Position numbers and translations under genes: made by a program
The notes under the pieces: generated by a model
The model's input: only the letters and a program-made list of their open reading frames with translations
The model's database searches: none
Told to the model about the DNA's origin: nothing
Assembly: GCA_005879675.1 (NCBI GenBank)
Contig: VBJE01000089.1
Span: 1 to 9,812, forward strand
DNA length: 9,812 bases
Direction: 5' to 3'
Source: Chloroflexota bacterium
GTDB taxonomy: Bacteria > Chloroflexota > Dormibacteria > Dormibacterales > Dormibacteraceae
Shown here: piece after piece, positions 7,962 to 9,812 of the stretch
How positions within the stretch are numbered: the first letter of the stretch is position 1
Layout of the letters: the number at the start of each line of letters is the position of its first letter

Positions 7962-9152
7962 ATGCAGCTGGCGCGGTTCCTGGTCGAGGCGGTTGTCCTA
8001 GGCAAACAGAGTCCTAATCAGCTCGTTCGTGAGCACCCGATCTCGCGCAGCTGGTTCTACGAGCTGCTGGCTCGCTACCGTCGCGATGGTCCGGCTGCCC
8101 TAGAGCCGGGATCCCACCGCCCAACCTCCTGTCCGCACCAGGTCGACCAAGCAGTTGTCGACGCCATCCTCGAGCTCCGTGCACAGCTCTCCGCCGCCGG
8201 CCTCGACGCCGGTCCGCAGACCATCCTCCATCACCTCGCCGGCCGCGTCGACAAGATCCCTTCTCGAGTCACCGTCTGGCGCATCCTCAAGCGCCAGGGC
8301 CTGATCACTCCCGAACCTCACAAACGCCCCAAGGCCTCATTCGTCCGCTTCGAGGCTGAGTTGCCCAACGAGCTCTGGCAGACCGACGCCACCGAGTGGC
8401 ACCTGGCCGACTCCAGCAAAGTCGAGATCCTCAACCTGATCGATGACCACTCTCGGCTCTGCCTGGCCTCGGTCGCCTTCCCAACCGTCAAGGCCGCAGA
8501 CGCACTCCACAGCTTCTATTCCGCGGTCGAGGAGTACGGGGCTCCAGCTCGCTTCCTGAGCGACAACGCCGCCGTCTTTAGCGGCAAATCGCGACGCGGC
8601 CGCGTGGCTCTCGAGTCAGAGCTCGACCACCTCGGCATTCAGTGCGTCCACTCGACTCCCTATCACCCCCAGACCTGCGGCAAGGTCGAACGCTTCCACC
8701 AGACGCTCAAGCTCTTCCTGGCCAAGCAGGCTCCGGCTGAGTCGCTCGCTCACTTGCAACTCCAGCTCGACGCCTTCCGGAGCATCTACAACCAGCAGCG
8801 TCCACATCGGGCTCTCGATGGCCGCACGCCGCTGCAGGCTTTCCATGCTCGTCTCAAAGCCTCACCTTCCCTGACCCAACCCACGGTTGATTACCGCATC
8901 CGCCGCGACCGCCTCGATGCCGACGGCCGCGTCACTCTCCGCTATCTCAGCCGGCTGCGCCACTTCCATGTCAGCTACAAGCACCGCGGCCAGCCAGTCA
9001 TGCTCCTGGTCGCCGGCGACCACGTCCGCGTGCTCGCCCAAGACGGCGCACTGCTGCGCGAATTGACACTGGATCCCAGCCGCGACTACCAGCGCTCAGC
9101 CGCGCCTACACTGGTCCGGCATCAGGTGAGACAGCGGTCCGCTAACACCTGA
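7962..9152 (+). CDS. IS481-type DDE transposase
   Basis: The product is a 396-residue transposase that cuts and joins the IS ends. Residues about 1-60 form a helix-turn-helix region (SPNQLVREHPISRSWFYELL) and about 60-125 a second helical DNA-binding part. The RNase H-like integrase core follows, with LWQTDATEW (Asp142), FLSDNAAVF (Asp201) and HPQTCGKVERFHQTLK (Glu243), then YNQQRPHRALDGRTPLQAF, a signature of IS481/IS3-type rve transposases. The Asp201-Glu243 gap is slightly longer than the usual 35 residues, because of an insert around GKSRRGRVALE. Residues about 305-375 form a C-terminal beta-rich domain. The start is fixed by GGAGGT six bases upstream. The frame is intact and all three catalytic residues are present, so the enzyme may be active. 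Confidence 0.93.
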   Translation: MQLARFLVEAVVLGKQSPNQLVREHPISRSWFYELLARYRRDGPAALEPGSHRPTSCPHQVDQAVVDAILELRAQLSAAGLDAGPQTILHHLAGRVDKIPSRVTVWRILKRQGLITPEPHKRPKASFVRFEAELPNELWQTDATEWHLADSSKVEILNLIDDHSRLCLASVAFPTVKAADALHSFYSAVEEYGAPARFLSDNAAVFSGKSRRGRVALESELDHLGIQCVHSTPYHPQTCGKVERFHQTLKLFLAKQAPAESLAHLQLQLDAFRSIYNQQRPHRALDGRTPLQAFHARLKASPSLTQPTVDYRIRRDRLDADGRVTLRYLSRLRHFHVSYKHRGQPVMLLVAGDHVRVLAQDGALLRELTLDPSRDYQRSAAPTLVRHQVRQRSANT

Positions 9153-9157
9153 GACAT

Positions 9158-9158
<1 letters not shown>
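9111..9158. repeat. Right IS end with two tandem 23-bp terminal motifs
   Basis: Read inward on the minus strand, TGTCTCAGGTG starts at 9156 and TGTCTCACCTG at 9133, exactly 23 bp apart. Each is followed by a CGGACC core, and the two agree at 16 of 23 positions. The outer copy is the partner of the left inner motif. The transposase stop codon (9150-9152) lies inside the outer motif. Confidence 0.6.
9122..9152. terminator. Nested dyad at the IS right end (possible weak terminator)
   Basis: TCAGGTG (9122-9128) pairs with CACCTGA (9146-9152), and inside it AGCGG (9133-9137) pairs with CCGCT (9139-9143). No T-run follows on either strand. It lies at the end of the transposase gene and just beyond the tRNA 3' end, so it could slow polymerase from both sides, but it also overlaps the IS end motifs and may simply reflect them. 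Confidence 0.25.
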
Positions 9159-9238
<80 letters not shown>

Positions 9239-9266
9239 ACGCCGCGCTCTCGATCGGGCAACCTAA

Positions 9267-9272
9267 AGAATA
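9267..9272 (-). promoter_or_regulatory. Possible -10 box of tRNA-Ala
   Basis: TATTCT on the minus strand (4 of 6 matches to TATAAT) lies about 28 bases before the mature tRNA 5' end, in the only AT-rich patch of the divergent intergenic region. No good -35 box is visible at the expected distance. Confidence 0.3.
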
Positions 9273-9329
9273 CCCGCCCCACTTCGGCCGCCCGCCCGCC
9301 GCCGCTACCATCTCGTCTGGCTCCGCAAG

Positions 9330-9812
9330 ATGCAAACCCGCGACATCAAGACGAGCGAGCTGAAGGGTGGCGGTTTCCTGGCCGTTCCGGACGGCCACGG
9401 GCCGTTTCCCGGCGTGGTCGTGATCCATGAGGCCTACGGCGTCAACGACAACATCCGCGACATCACGCGTCGCTTCGCCGACGCCGGCTACGCCGCCCTG
9501 GCGGCGGACCTCTTCGGGGACCGCAACCGCGCGATCTGCATGGCCCGATACATGACGGGCATGCTCCTGGGCTCGGTCAATCGCTATGGGATCCAGGACC
9601 TGAAGGCCGCGCTGACGTACCTCGCCAAGCTTCCCGAGGTCGATGCGCAGCGCCTGGGTGCGATCGGGTTTTGCATGGGAGGGAGCTTCGCCATCGCGTG
9701 GGCGTGCACGGACTCAAGGCTCAAGGCCATCGCGCCCTTCTACGCCGCCAACCCGCGGCCGCTCGACGTGGTGAAGCGCGCGTGCCCGGTCGTGGGCTCG
9801 TATCCCGGCCGG
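9330..9812 (+). CDS. Dienelactone hydrolase-family protein (3' end beyond the window)
   Basis: The first 161 residues of an alpha/beta hydrolase of the dienelactone hydrolase (carboxymethylenebutenolidase) family are present. VVIHEAYGVND (residues 30-40) matches the family's HE-x-x-G-x-N segment, whose Glu34 interacts with the nucleophile. GFCMGG (113-118) is the nucleophile elbow, with Cys115 in place of the serine of most alpha/beta hydrolases. ALAADLFG (56-63) is also typical. The remaining triad residues, Asp and His, should lie beyond the right edge. The family hydrolyses dienelactones in chlorocatechol breakdown, but many members have other, unknown ester or lactone substrates, so the substrate is not assigned. 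No Shine-Dalgarno precedes the ATG; TACCAT at 9306-9311 could be a -10 box for a nearly leaderless transcript. The product is cytosolic, with no signal peptide. Confidence 0.9.
   Translation, partial: MQTRDIKTSELKGGGFLAVPDGHGPFPGVVVIHEAYGVNDNIRDITRRFADAGYAALAADLFGDRNRAICMARYMTGMLLGSVNRYGIQDLKAALTYLAKLPEVDAQRLGAIGFCMGGSFAIAWACTDSRLKAIAPFYAANPRPLDVVKRACPVVGSYPGR

Larger units (their letters stand above)
7883..9157 (+). mobile_element. IS481-type insertion sequence at the tRNA-Ala 3' end
   Basis: The element of about 1.28 kb encodes one DDE transposase. Inverted ends at 7921-7946 and 9133-9158 agree at 23 of 26 positions, starting CATGTCTCAGGTG on each inward strand. Those ends alone would give an element of 7923-9156, but no target duplication flanks that version. 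The 20-bp direct repeats at 7863-7882 and 9158-9177 instead place the borders at 7883 and 9157, where a further, more diverged end-like motif (TGTGAGAG..., with TTACCGGACCGG) begins. The outer borders are therefore inferred from the direct repeat. The transposase frame is open and the element looks complete. Confidence 0.8.

Noticed and set aside
7923..9156. IS borders defined only by the TGTCTCAGG inverted ends
   Set aside because: The flanks (ATAGCA on the left, TGACAA on the right) show no direct duplication, whereas the 20-bp repeats at 7863-7882 and 9158-9177 do. The shorter version remains possible as an inner unit.

Overview
The window is GC-rich, with the strong third-position G/C bias that leaves long spurious open frames on every strand. 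It looks like an actinobacterium-type genome. A Thermoleophilia/Solirubrobacter-like host is my best guess from the style of the giant secreted protein, but no lineage marker in the window proves it.

Bases 1-7562 are almost entirely one giant minus-strand gene. It starts at a GTG at 7562 and runs off the left edge without a stop, giving 2,520 codons in the window. I checked the reading frame at both ends and at several internal points. It encodes an exported protein with an N-terminal signal or anchor segment, an unrecognised region of about 210 residues, a stack of about eight fibronectin-III and four Ig-like domains, a ZU5-like domain, an invasin-type (Big_1) domain, a short glycine/aspartate-rich calcium-binding-like stretch, and a tail of 140-170-residue beta repeats. 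Upstream (7563-7730) are a sigma70-like promoter, a dyad over its -35 box, and a possible 23-codon leader ORF whose stop overlaps the giant gene's start (GTGA).

Bases 7863-9177 hold an IS481-type insertion sequence (transposase 7962-9152) inserted at the 3' end of a tRNA-Ala(GGC) gene (9163-9238, minus). A 20-bp exact direct repeat, made of the last 15 bases of the tRNA plus 5 downstream bases, brackets the element, so the tRNA remains intact. Each end of the element seems to carry two tandem copies of a terminal motif, and a hairpin covers the transposase ribosome binding site. Before the insertion, the tRNA gene and the giant gene would have been neighbours on the same strand.

From 9330 to the right edge is the 5' two-thirds or so of a plus-strand dienelactone hydrolase-family gene, divergent from the tRNA. 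It has no evident functional link to the rest. The most notable items are the tRNA-end target duplication with doubled IS ends, the possible coupled leader ORF, and the architecture of the giant surface protein.
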